64,000 nt of DNA, taken from Roseomonas sp. HF4 (GTDB lineage Bacteria; Pseudomonadota; Alphaproteobacteria; Acetobacterales; Acetobacteraceae). The DNA lies in the NCBI RefSeq assembly GCF_005222755.1, contig NZ_STGD01000017.1, forward strand, positions 41,872 through 105,871. The letters run 5' to 3'. A model generated the notes under the pieces. It had not been told where the DNA came from. It ran no database searches and was given only the letters and a program-made list of their open reading frames with translations. A program made the position numbers and the translations under genes. This document shows, piece after piece, positions 1 to 7,336 of the stretch (its first letter is position 1; each line of letters opens with the position of its first letter).

Positions 1-589
1 CCAACTCGCGCGCCACGTCCGCGCCGCCGCGGAAGGGCACGTGCTCGAGCCTGATGCCCGCCATCATCTGCAGGTTCTCGCCCATGAAGTGGCCGATATG
101 GGCGACGCCGGGCGTGCCGTAGGTCACCTCCCCGGGGCGCCGCTTCGCCTCGGCCACGAAGCCCGCCAGGTCCTGCGCGGGAAAGCCCGCCCGGATGCCG
201 ATGATGTAGGGCTGTGTCGTCACCTGCACGACGGGGATGAAGGCCGCGCCGTAGTCGAAGGGCAGGTCGCGCCGCACCTCGGGCAGGGTCGCGAAGGTCG
301 CGCCCTCGAACAGCAGCGTGTAGCCGTCGGGCGGGGCCTGCGCGACGACGCCCGCGCCGATCGCGCCGGAGGCGCCGGTGCGGTTCTCGATCACGAAGGA
401 CTGGCCGAGGTGCTCCGCGATGCGCGGCTGCAGCGTGCGCGCGATGGTGTCGGCGACGCCGCCGGCGCTATAGGGCACGACGAGGCGAACTGGCCGCTCG
501 GGCCAGGCGGCGCGCGCGGCGCCGGGGCGCAGCAGCGCCGGCGCGGCAAGCACGGCTGAGGCAAGAGCGCGGCGCGGCAGCGCGACCAT
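1..589 (-). CDS. Bug-family (TctC-like) periplasmic solute receptor, 3' end cut by the window
   Basis: Reads leftward from ATG at 587-589 and runs off the window edge with no stop, so about 196 residues of an expected 320 or so are present. The N-terminus is a signal peptide with an Arg pair near residue 6 and an Ala-rich core ending in ARA, followed by the Bug hallmark WPERPVRLVVPYSAGG and, later, the ENRTGASGAIGA loop of the first lobe. Bug proteins bind carboxylates and related small molecules in the periplasm, usually for a tripartite tricarboxylate transporter; no TctA or TctB gene is seen here. A good ribosome site (AAAGGGAAG) lies about 7 bases upstream of the ATG. It diverges from leuC across 114 bases that must hold both promoters. 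Ligand unknown. Confidence 0.9.
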   Translation of the reverse strand, partial: MVALPRRALASAVLAAPALLRPGAARAAWPERPVRLVVPYSAGGVADTIARTLQPRIAEHLGQSFVIENRTGASGAIGAGVVAQAPPDGYTLLFEGATFATLPEVRRDLPFDYGAAFIPVVQVTTQPYIIGIRAGFPAQDLAGFVAEAKRRPGEVTYGTPGVAHIGHFMGENLQMMAGIRLEHVPFRGGADVAREL

Positions 590-703
590 GGACGACTTCC
601 CTTTCCGCGGGCGCTTGACCGCGCCCGTCCCGCGCGGCGTGATGCCGCCGCTGCGCCGGAACGCTCCGCTGCCGTTCGGCCAGCGTCAAGGAGGAAGCCG
701 CCA

Positions 704-2119
704 ATGCCGAGCGCGATCCCGGCGACGATGTTCGACAAGATCTGGGACCCGCATGTCGTGGCCGACCTCGGCGGCGGCTGGTCGCTGCTGCATTGCGACC
801 GCGTGCTGGTGCACGATCTCTCGGGCGGGCGGGCGCTGCAGGAAGTGGGCGAGGCCGGCTATGCGGTCGCCCGCCCCGACCTCGTCTTCGCGACACCCGA
901 CCACGCCGTCTCCACCGCCCCCGGCCGCACGGCCGAGACCTTCGCTCAGGGCGGGCGGCTGATCGCGGGGCTGCGCAAGCGCGCGGCCGAGACGGGCGTG
1001 CGGCTGTTCGACCTCGGCCAGGATGGCAACGGCATCGTGCACGTCATGGCGCCCGAGCTCGGCATCGTGCTGCCGGGCACGGTGCTGGTCTGCGGCGACA
1101 GCCACACCTGCACGAACGGCGGCGTCGGCTCGCTGGCCTTCGGCATCGGCGCGTCGGAGCTCAAGCATGTCCTGGCCACGCAGACCCTGCCGCAGCGCAA
1201 GCCGCGCACCATGCGCATCCGCTTCGAGGGCACACCCGGGCCGGGCGTCACGCCCAAGGACATGATCCTCGCCGCCATCGGGCGCTTCGGCGCTGCCGCG
1301 GGCACAGGATACGCCATCGAATACGCAGGCTCGGCCGTGCGCGCGCTGTCGGTCGAGGGGCGGCTCACGCTCTGCAACCTCTCGATCGAGATGGGCGCCA
1401 AGGTCGGCATGGTGGCACCGGACGAGACGACCTTCGCCTGGCTCGCCGGCCGCGACTTCGCGCCGAAGGGGGCGTCGTGGGACGCGGCCCTGGCGGATTG
1501 GCGCGCCCTGCCCTCGGACGACGGCGCCGTCTTCGACCGCGACCTCCTCATCGACATGCGCGACGTCGCGCCGCAGATCACCTGGGGCACGAGCCCCGAG
1601 CAGGTGCTGCCCGTCACCGGCCGCGTGCCCGACCCGGCCGATGCGCCGGATGCCGAGAAGCGCGCCGCCTGGGAAGCCGCGCTGGCCTACATGGGCCTCA
1701 CGCCCGGCGCGGCACTGGAGGGGACGAAGGTGGACTGGGTCTTCATCGGCTCCTGCACCAATTCCCGCATCGAGGACCTGCGCGCCGCCGCCGCCGTGCT
1801 GAAGGGCCGCAAGGTCGCGCCGCACGTCACCGCCTGGGTCGTGCCGGGCAGCGAGCGCGTGAAGCACGCGGCGGAGGCCGAGGGGCTCGACGCCGCCTTC
1901 CGCGCGGCCGGCTTCGAATGGCGCGAGCCCGGCTGCGCGCTCTGCGTCGCCGCGAACGGGGAGGCGGTGCCGCCGGGTGCGCGCTGTGTCTCCACCTCCA
2001 ACCGCAACTTCGTGGGCCGGCAGGGGACGGGGGCGCGCACGCACCTCGCCTCCCCGGCCATGGCGGCGGCGGCGGCGCTGGCCGGCGCCATCGCCGATGT
2101 CCGGTCCTTCGCGGCGTAG
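704..2119 (+). CDS. leuC: 3-isopropylmalate dehydratase large subunit (LeuC-type aconitase-family protein)
   Basis: 471 residues, the normal LeuC length. The enzyme isomerises 2-isopropylmalate to 3-isopropylmalate in leucine synthesis with a [4Fe-4S] cluster. The three cluster cysteines are visible: C351 in SCTNSR and C411 and C414 in GCALC. GDSHTCTNG of the substrate site is also present. An AAGGAGGAA ribosome site at 688-696 fixes the ATG at 704. First gene of a leuC-leuD-leuB operon: leuD follows after 12 bases and leuB overlaps leuD. Because the operon sits beside a Bug receptor it could be a catabolic paralogue acting on a methylmalate-like or homoaconitate-like substrate; the sequence alone does not decide, and I saw no leuA here. 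Confidence 0.92.
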   Translation: MPSAIPATMFDKIWDPHVVADLGGGWSLLHCDRVLVHDLSGGRALQEVGEAGYAVARPDLVFATPDHAVSTAPGRTAETFAQGGRLIAGLRKRAAETGVRLFDLGQDGNGIVHVMAPELGIVLPGTVLVCGDSHTCTNGGVGSLAFGIGASELKHVLATQTLPQRKPRTMRIRFEGTPGPGVTPKDMILAAIGRFGAAAGTGYAIEYAGSAVRALSVEGRLTLCNLSIEMGAKVGMVAPDETTFAWLAGRDFAPKGASWDAALADWRALPSDDGAVFDRDLLIDMRDVAPQITWGTSPEQVLPVTGRVPDPADAPDAEKRAAWEAALAYMGLTPGAALEGTKVDWVFIGSCTNSRIEDLRAAAAVLKGRKVAPHVTAWVVPGSERVKHAAEAEGLDAAFRAAGFEWREPGCALCVAANGEAVPPGARCVSTSNRNFVGRQGTGARTHLASPAMAAAAALAGAIADVRSFAA

Positions 2120-2131
2120 GGGGGCCGCCAC

Positions 2132-2758
2132 ATGCAGAAATTCACCGCCGTCTCCGGCCCCGCCGCGCCCATGCTGAGCGCGAACGTGGACACCGACGTC
2201 ATCATCCCGATCCAGCGCCTGGTCGGCTCGGGCCGCACGGGGCTCGGCCCCCATGCCTTCGAACGCCTGCGCTACAACAAGGACGGGTCGGAGAACCCCG
2301 ACTTCATCCTGAACCGCCCGCAATACCGCGACAGCCCGATCCTGCTGGCGGGGCCCAACTTCGGCTGCGGATCCTCGCGCGAGGGCGCCGTCTGGGCGCT
2401 GATGGGCATGGGATTCCGCGCGGTGCTGGCGCCGTCCTTCGGCGACATCTTCTTCAACAACTGCTTCCAGAACGGGATGCTGCCGATCCGCCTGCCCGAG
2501 GAGACGATCCGGCAGATCGCAGCCGAGACCGAGGCCGCGCAGGGCGCCCGCCACACGCGCGTGGACCTCGCGCGTCAGGTGGTGGTGACGCCGGACGGGC
2601 ACGAAATCCCCTTCGACGTGGATGCGCGCAAGAAGGACGCGCTGCTCGAGGGCCTGGACGACATCGCGCTGACGCTGCGCCTCAAGGACCAGATCCTGGC
2701 GTGGCAGAAGGCCGACCGCGCCGCGCGCGCCTGGGCCTGGGAGACGGTGGAGCGATGA
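2132..2758 (+). CDS. leuD: 3-isopropylmalate dehydratase small subunit
   Basis: 208 residues, matching proteobacterial LeuD. It forms the swivelling lobe that closes over the LeuC active site. Family motifs visible are NVDTDVIIP near residue 18, GPNFGCGSSREGAVWAL near residue 75 and SFGDIFFNNCFQNG near residue 101. The AGGGGGG run overlapping the end of leuC, about 8 bases from the ATG, is the likely ribosome site, so translation is probably coupled to leuC. Its stop overlaps the leuB start (ATGA). Confidence 0.93.
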   Translation: MQKFTAVSGPAAPMLSANVDTDVIIPIQRLVGSGRTGLGPHAFERLRYNKDGSENPDFILNRPQYRDSPILLAGPNFGCGSSREGAVWALMGMGFRAVLAPSFGDIFFNNCFQNGMLPIRLPEETIRQIAAETEAAQGARHTRVDLARQVVVTPDGHEIPFDVDARKKDALLEGLDDIALTLRLKDQILAWQKADRAARAWAWETVER

Positions 2759-3897
2759 GCGGCACCCCTGACCGCCGGACGACCGAGCCGCGCGACACGC
2801 TGAACATCGTCGTGCTGCCGGGCGACGGCATCGGCCCGGAGGTCACCGCCGAGGCGGTGCGCGTCCTCGACTGGTTCGTCACACGGCGCGGCGTGCCGCT
2901 TGCGATGGAGCCGCGGCTCTTCGGCGCCGCCGCCTGGGCGGCGGAAGGCACCACCATGCCGGAGGCCACCTGGGACGCCATCCTGTCGGCCGACGCGCTG
3001 CTGTTCGGCGCCACGGGCAGCCTCGACCAGCAGCACATCCCGCCCGAGGAGCGCCGCAAGGGCGCGCTGCTGACCATGCGCCGCGCGCTCGACGTCTTCG
3101 CGAATCTCCGTCCGGTGAAGGCGCAGCCCGCGCTGGCCGAGGCATCGCCCTTCAAGGCGCGCACGATCGCGGGCGCCGACCTCGTGTTCGTGCGGGAATT
3201 GACCGCCGGCGTCTATTTCGGCACGCCGCGCGGCATCGAGACGATGGCGGACGGCACCCGCCGCGGCGTCAACACCCACGCCTACACCGAGGCCGAGATC
3301 GCGCGCGTCGCGCGCTTCGCCTTCGAGCTCGCGCGGACGCGCCGCAACCACGTGACCTCGGTGGACAAGGCCAATGTGATGGAGGCCGGGCGCCTCTGGC
3401 GCGACGTGGTGACCGAGGTGCATCGCGCGGAGTTCGCGGACGTCACGCTCGAGCACATGCTGGCCGACAATTGCGCGCTGCAGCTCGGCCGCGCGGCCAC
3501 CCGCTTCGACGTGATCGTGACCGACAACCTGTTCGGCGACCTGCTGTCCGACTGCGCCGGCGCGATCAACGGCAGCCTCGGCATGCTGCCCTCGGCGGCG
3601 CTCTCGGCACCGGGGCCGGACGGGCGGCGGCGCGCGCTCTACGAACCGATCCACGGCTCGGCGCCCGACATCGCGGGCAAGGGCATCGCCAATCCGCTCG
3701 GCGCCATCCTGTCGGCCGCGCTGCTGCTGCGCTGGACGGCCGGGGCGCCGGCCGAAGCGGACCGCCTGGAAGCGGCGGTCGAGGCGGCGCTGGCCGCCGG
3801 CGCGCGCACGGCCGACATCGCCCTGCCCGGCGAGGCGGTCCTGTCCACGCGGGCCATGGCCGATGCCGTGATCGGGGCGCTGGAGGCCGCGGCGTAG
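2755..3897 (+). CDS. leuB: 3-isopropylmalate dehydrogenase-family protein
   Basis: 380 residues from the ATG that overlaps the leuD stop as ATGA; the frame is open far upstream but only this start fits the operon and the family. LeuB oxidatively decarboxylates 3-isopropylmalate with NAD+. Visible motifs: LPGDGIGPEV near residue 20, FANLRPVKA, the VDKANVMEAGRLWRDVV substrate helix with its catalytic Lys, DNLFGDLLSDCAGAINGSLGMLPSA, and the NAD-site EPIHGSAPDIAGKGIANP. It is somewhat longer than typical LeuB because of about 15 extra N-terminal residues. Related malate or isocitrate-type beta-decarboxylating dehydrogenases share these motifs, so substrate is inferred from leuCD linkage. Confidence 0.9.
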   Translation: MSGTPDRRTTEPRDTLNIVVLPGDGIGPEVTAEAVRVLDWFVTRRGVPLAMEPRLFGAAAWAAEGTTMPEATWDAILSADALLFGATGSLDQQHIPPEERRKGALLTMRRALDVFANLRPVKAQPALAEASPFKARTIAGADLVFVRELTAGVYFGTPRGIETMADGTRRGVNTHAYTEAEIARVARFAFELARTRRNHVTSVDKANVMEAGRLWRDVVTEVHRAEFADVTLEHMLADNCALQLGRAATRFDVIVTDNLFGDLLSDCAGAINGSLGMLPSAALSAPGPDGRRRALYEPIHGSAPDIAGKGIANPLGAILSAALLLRWTAGAPAEADRLEAAVEAALAAGARTADIALPGEAVLSTRAMADAVIGALEAAA

Positions 3898-3918
3898 CGC
3901 CCGCCGCGCGAAGGCCGG

Positions 3919-4323
3919 TCAGCCCGGCGCGGGCCAGTCGGGGCGTTCGAAGCGCTGGACCTCGAGCGTGTAGCCGGCCGGGTCGCGAAAGAAGAAGGAT
4001 GTGACGCGGTAGGTCTCGGAATATCCTGGGGCCTCCGCGATCTCGACGCCCGCTGCCTTCAGGCGCTCGTGCCAGCCCTCCACGTCGGCCGCGACGAAGG
4101 TGACGACGCAGCCACCCTGCACGCGGGGGTTGTCGGTCACGCGCGGCGCACGCGCCCTGCACACACCGAGGAAGGCGCGCGACCCCGGCGCGACCTCGTA
4201 GATGCGGCAAGAGCCCTGGTCCTGCGCGAGCGGCAGGCCGAGCACCTCCTCGTAGAAGCGCCACGACGGCGCGGGATCCTCGGCGTAGAGGAAGGTGACG
4301 TGCTGGTCGAAGGGCGCGGGCAT
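3919..4323 (-). CDS. VOC/glyoxalase-fold protein
   Basis: 134 residues with two beta-alpha-beta-beta-beta halves: HVTFLYAEDPAPSWRFYEEVLG at the start and the C-terminal RVTSFFFRDPAGYTLEVQRFE typical of the superfamily, where the closing Glu is usually a metal ligand. The superfamily includes lyases, dioxygenases and resistance proteins; the substrate cannot be told. The ATG at 4321-4323 is preceded by AGGGAGG with 8 bases spacing. It converges with leuB at a 21-base gap. A fragment homologous to its first 22 codons lies at 5178-5242, beyond the DUF1796 gene, so a second copy once existed here. Confidence 0.85.
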   Translation of the reverse strand: MPAPFDQHVTFLYAEDPAPSWRFYEEVLGLPLAQDQGSCRIYEVAPGSRAFLGVCRARAPRVTDNPRVQGGCVVTFVAADVEGWHERLKAAGVEIAEAPGYSETYRVTSFFFRDPAGYTLEVQRFERPDWPAPG

Positions 4324-4405
4324 GATGCGGAGCCTCCCTGGTCGCGCGGATGAAGGCGGCATCGCCGTGGGCGTCTCGGCCGATGCGCGACAAACCGGCC
4401 GGGCG

Positions 4406-5110
4406 TCAGCGGGCAGGCGACGTCTCGGCAGGCGCCGTCGCTTCGTGTCCGCCGCTTGCGCCGTCGGCAAGGGTTCCGTGGCGCAGGCTGCGGTAGCCGG
4501 CGCCTTCGAAGGCGGCGGACCAGGCTTCCTCGTCGCCCTGATACCCCACCATGTACTCCGGGCGTTCCGACACGCGCAGATGCCTCAGCCGGGGTTCGGG
4601 GACCGGCGCGTTGACGATGACGGCGTCGATCTCGGCGTAGCGGAATGCCCGCCGCAGCGTCGGCATCAACGCCGCGAGATCCTCGGCGCGATCGACGAAC
4701 CTTCCCCCCGGAATGGCGTAGCGGACGAACAGGATCCGTCGTCCCGGCCTGTCGAGCCCCACCCAGTTCGAGGCCGCGTGGGCGAACCTGTCGCGCGCCT
4801 TCTTCACGTGGTCGCGCCAATCCTCGGCGAACGAGCCGCCGACCGACGGAAAATCATGGATATGGTGAAACCCGAAGCGATCGTTGCGGATGTTGGATAT
4901 CCGCCCATCCGGCCCGTGGTCGGCGACGAGGTTCTCGCTCCGGTAGACCAGGTCGGGGTCCATTCCGGCGTCTATTGCCCCGAGAAGGCCTCCGAGGGGG
5001 GAAATGAACCAGTCGATTGGAAACGCGGTCGAAAACCCGAAGACCCGTCGGACGTTATGGGTGTTCTTGCAGTTCGATCCGAGGGGAACGACGTCAGAAT
5101 ACGGTTCCAT
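4406..5110 (-). CDS. DUF1796-type putative papain-like cysteine peptidase
   Basis: 234 residues starting MEPYSDVVPLGSNC, with the family's GSNC motif (Cys14 would be the nucleophile) followed by FPIDWFISPLGGL. Downstream are RFGFHHIHDFP and repeated acidic and aromatic segments. DUF1796 members are predicted papain-like peptidases or transferases, often in surface-polysaccharide or mobile loci; no activity is assigned. GAGAGGGG about 5 bases before the ATG supports this start. Local GC is visibly lower than in neighbouring genes (AT-richer stretches at 4850-4960 and 5030-5110), and the gene lies between an intact VOC gene and a VOC gene fragment, both signs of acquisition by transfer. Confidence 0.7.
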   Translation of the reverse strand: MEPYSDVVPLGSNCKNTHNVRRVFGFSTAFPIDWFISPLGGLLGAIDAGMDPDLVYRSENLVADHGPDGRISNIRNDRFGFHHIHDFPSVGGSFAEDWRDHVKKARDRFAHAASNWVGLDRPGRRILFVRYAIPGGRFVDRAEDLAALMPTLRRAFRYAEIDAVIVNAPVPEPRLRHLRVSERPEYMVGYQGDEEAWSAAFEGAGYRSLRHGTLADGASGGHEATAPAETSPAR

Positions 5111-5177
5111 GCGCCCCTCTCGCCTTTGGCATCCGGAATACGGCAAAGCCGCCATGGCGCCAAGCAGATGGCAGGCA

Positions 5178-5242
5178 GCGCCAGGACGCCGCGGGATCCT
5201 CGGCACAGAGGACGGTGACGTGCCGGTCGAACGGGCGGGCAG
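5178..5242 (-). pseudogene. Truncated second copy of the VOC gene (first ~22 codons only)
   Basis: Read on the minus strand this stretch aligns with codons 1-22 of the VOC gene at 3919-4323: translated across one missing base it gives RPFDRHVTVLCAEDPAASWR against APFDQHVTFLYAEDPAPSWR. The start codon position reads CTG, one base is missing near codon 3, and homology stops abruptly after codon 22. It is therefore a dead fragment left beside the DUF1796 gene. Similarity continues about 15 bases upstream of the former start codon. Confidence 0.72.
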
Positions 5243-5328
5243 CACGGCGAGGCAGCGGGCCATGCCAAGCCGCGGCGGCGCGCGATGCCCGTTGCGCCGC
5301 CGCATGGGCTGACGCAGGCTCGCGGCCG

Positions 5329-6666
5329 ATGCAGCGCGTCCTTGCCTGGGTCCTCCGCCACTGGCTGCCGAGCGCCGCGGCACTCCTCCTCGCCTGCGCC
5401 GCGGTCGGCTATTTCCTCGCCGCCGCGCCGCCGCCGCGCGAGATCCGGATCGCGACCGGCACTGTGCCCGGCTCCGCCTATACCCACGCGGCCGAGGCCT
5501 ACGCGGCCCGGCTGGAGGCCACCGGCTTCCGCGTGCAGCGCCGCCCGACGGCCGGCACGGTCGAGAACATCGCCCGCCTGCATGCACGCGAGGTGGACAT
5601 CGCGCTCATTCAGGGCGGCATCGCCGACCGGGAGCGTGACGCCGGGCTCGAATCCCTCGGCGCCGTCTTCCCGGAGCCGACCTGGATCTTCGTCCGCGCG
5701 GGAACGGACGCGCCGCGGCTTGCCGCGCTCAAGGGCCAGCGGGTCGCGATCGGGCCAGAGGGCAGCGGCACCCGCGTGCTGGCGCTCGCGATCCTGGCCG
5801 CCAACGGCCTGGCGCCAGGCGATGTGACGGCGCTGCCCCTCACCGGCCCGGAGGCGGCCGAGGCGCTGCTCGCGGGCGAGGCCGATGCGGCGGTCTTCGT
5901 CGCGGCCGCCATGACGGGCGCGATCGAGCGGCTGCTGAACGCGGCGCCGGCGATCACGCTGATCGACTTCGCGGGGCGCGCCGCAGCCTACGGCGTCCGG
6001 CTGCCCTACCTCTCGCCGGTCGAGTTGCCGCGCGGCGGGCTCTCGCTCGGCGCCGACCTCCCGTCGGCGCCGGTCACGCTGCTGGCGCCGGTCGCCTCGG
6101 TCGCCGTCCATGCCGACATCCACCCGCAGGTGGTCAGCCTGATGGTGGGCATCATGCAGGAGGTGCATCGCCCGCGGACGCTGTTCTCGGCGGAGGGCGC
6201 CTTCCCGAACATGCTCGCGCAGGACCTGCCGATGCACGAGGATGCCGAGCGCTACTACGCGCGCGGGCGGACCGCGCTGCAGCGCTGGCTTCCCTTCTGG
6301 GTCGCCGTCTGGGTCGAGCGGCTGTTCTTCATCCTGCTTCCCGTCCTCGGCATCGCGGTGCCGCTGATCCGCTTCGGCCCGGCGCTCTACGCCTGGCAGA
6401 TGGAGGCGCGGGTCTGGCGCCACTACGAGACGCTCCGCGGCATCGAGGCCGAAGCCGAGGTGGCCACGCAGCCAGCGGCGCAGGAGGCGCTGCGCGAGCG
6501 GCTGGAGGCGCTGGAGAGCCGCGTGGCGCGCCTGGCCATGCCGGTCAATTACCGGCGCCACATCTTCGCGCTGCGCCGCGACATCGCCTATGTGCGCGCG
6601 CAGCTCCGCCGGGACCGCCCTTCCGCCCCGCATCGACCGCTGCCCGAGGGGCCGGCGGACCTCTGA
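5329..6666 (+). CDS. Membrane-anchored TAXI-family TRAP solute-binding protein
   Basis: 445 residues. An N-terminal hydrophobic segment (about residues 10-30) is followed by a TAXI receptor domain beginning REIRIATGTVPGSAYTHAAEAYAARL and containing ALIQGGIAD and the VAIGPEGSGTRVLA loop. Unlike ordinary 320-residue TAXI receptors it continues into a second hydrophobic stretch at about 320-352 (WLPFWVAVWVERLFFILLP) and a charged, probably coiled-coil tail. It is thus likely held in the inner membrane with the binding domain outside. No TRAP permease gene is adjacent, so it may act as a sensor or serve a distant permease. Start chosen at the ATG directly before the first hydrophobic segment. Confidence 0.82.
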   Translation: MQRVLAWVLRHWLPSAAALLLACAAVGYFLAAAPPPREIRIATGTVPGSAYTHAAEAYAARLEATGFRVQRRPTAGTVENIARLHAREVDIALIQGGIADRERDAGLESLGAVFPEPTWIFVRAGTDAPRLAALKGQRVAIGPEGSGTRVLALAILAANGLAPGDVTALPLTGPEAAEALLAGEADAAVFVAAAMTGAIERLLNAAPAITLIDFAGRAAAYGVRLPYLSPVELPRGGLSLGADLPSAPVTLLAPVASVAVHADIHPQVVSLMVGIMQEVHRPRTLFSAEGAFPNMLAQDLPMHEDAERYYARGRTALQRWLPFWVAVWVERLFFILLPVLGIAVPLIRFGPALYAWQMEARVWRHYETLRGIEAEAEVATQPAAQEALRERLEALESRVARLAMPVNYRRHIFALRRDIAYVRAQLRRDRPSAPHRPLPEGPADL

Positions 6667-6714
6667 TGCCTGGCACACGAAGGTCTCACCTTCGTGCCAC
6701 TCGAACGCCGGGCG
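6664..6714 (+). repeat. Stop-codon-anchored hairpin element, copy 1
   Basis: Begins with the TGA of the TAXI gene. It contains RCCTGGCRCRC, a stem CGAAGGT / ACCTTCG around a 3-base loop (6678-6694), then TGCC, CTC and CGCCGGGCG. 43 of 51 positions match the element at 59978-60028, which also begins at a stop codon. A further hairpin GGGCG...CGCCC with an AAC loop follows at about 6710-6732. No T-run follows, so a classical intrinsic terminator is doubtful. Confidence 0.75.
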
Positions 6715-6847
6715 GGCCGAACCGGCCGCCCGCACCTCGCGACCGTTCCCGCAACGGACGCCCCTGGCACGCCGCGGCCGGCGGGGCGATGATCGCGGCG
6801 GAACGACCCCCCGCCCGCGGGGTGGCCGATGACAGGGACAGGACGGC

Positions 6848-7327
6848 ATGAGCGACCTCTCGAACAAGATCACGAACCGGATCCCGCTGAAGGAGCCCGC
6901 CTGGCTGCGGGAGTTCAAGACCTTCATCATGCGCGGCAACGTCATCGACCTCGCGGTCGGCGTCGTGATCGGCGCGGCCTTCACCTCGATCGTCACCTCG
7001 CTGGTGACCGACCTGATCAACCCGCTGGTCGGCATCCTGATGGGCGGCATCGACTTCTCGAACCTGTTCATCGTGCTGTTCGGGGAACGCCGCGCCTCGC
7101 TCGAGGCGACGCGCGAGGGCGGCGCTTCGGTGCTCGCGATCGGTGCGTTCCTGAACGCTGTCATCAAGTTCGTGATCGTCGGCTTCGCGGTGTTCTGGCT
7201 GGTCAAGGTCATCAACCGCCTGCACGGGCCGAAGGAAGCGCCGAAGCCGGCCGGGCCCACGCCGACCGAGGCGCTGCTCGCCGAGATCCGGGACGAGCTG
7301 AAGGCGCAGCGTGGCGGCGACGCCTGA
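6848..7327 (+). CDS. mscL: Large-conductance mechanosensitive channel MscL
   Basis: 159 residues, typical MscL length. The first membrane helix and pore (EFKTFIMRGNVIDLAVGVVIGAAF, about residues 19-42) and second helix (about 95-118, VIKFVIVGFAVFWLVKVINRL) are clear, with the charged C-terminal bundle after them. MscL is a homopentameric inner-membrane valve that opens under hypo-osmotic stress. The 181-base stretch upstream carries the repeat element at 6664 and presumably the promoter. It converges on the helicase gene, the two stops being 9 bases apart. Confidence 0.96.
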   Translation: MSDLSNKITNRIPLKEPAWLREFKTFIMRGNVIDLAVGVVIGAAFTSIVTSLVTDLINPLVGILMGGIDFSNLFIVLFGERRASLEATREGGASVLAIGAFLNAVIKFVIVGFAVFWLVKVINRLHGPKEAPKPAGPTPTEALLAEIRDELKAQRGGDA

Positions 7328-7336
7328 CGCGCCGCG

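Noticed and set aside
793..2754. Open frame running upstream of leuB through the leuC and leuD region
   Set aside because: It is Arg/Gly/Ala/His-rich with no family motif and lies over leuC and leuD in another frame; the leuB text begins only after the ATG at 2755.
6672..6698. Classical Rho-independent terminator after the TAXI gene
   Set aside because: The hairpin is good but no T-run follows; kept as a repeat element instead.
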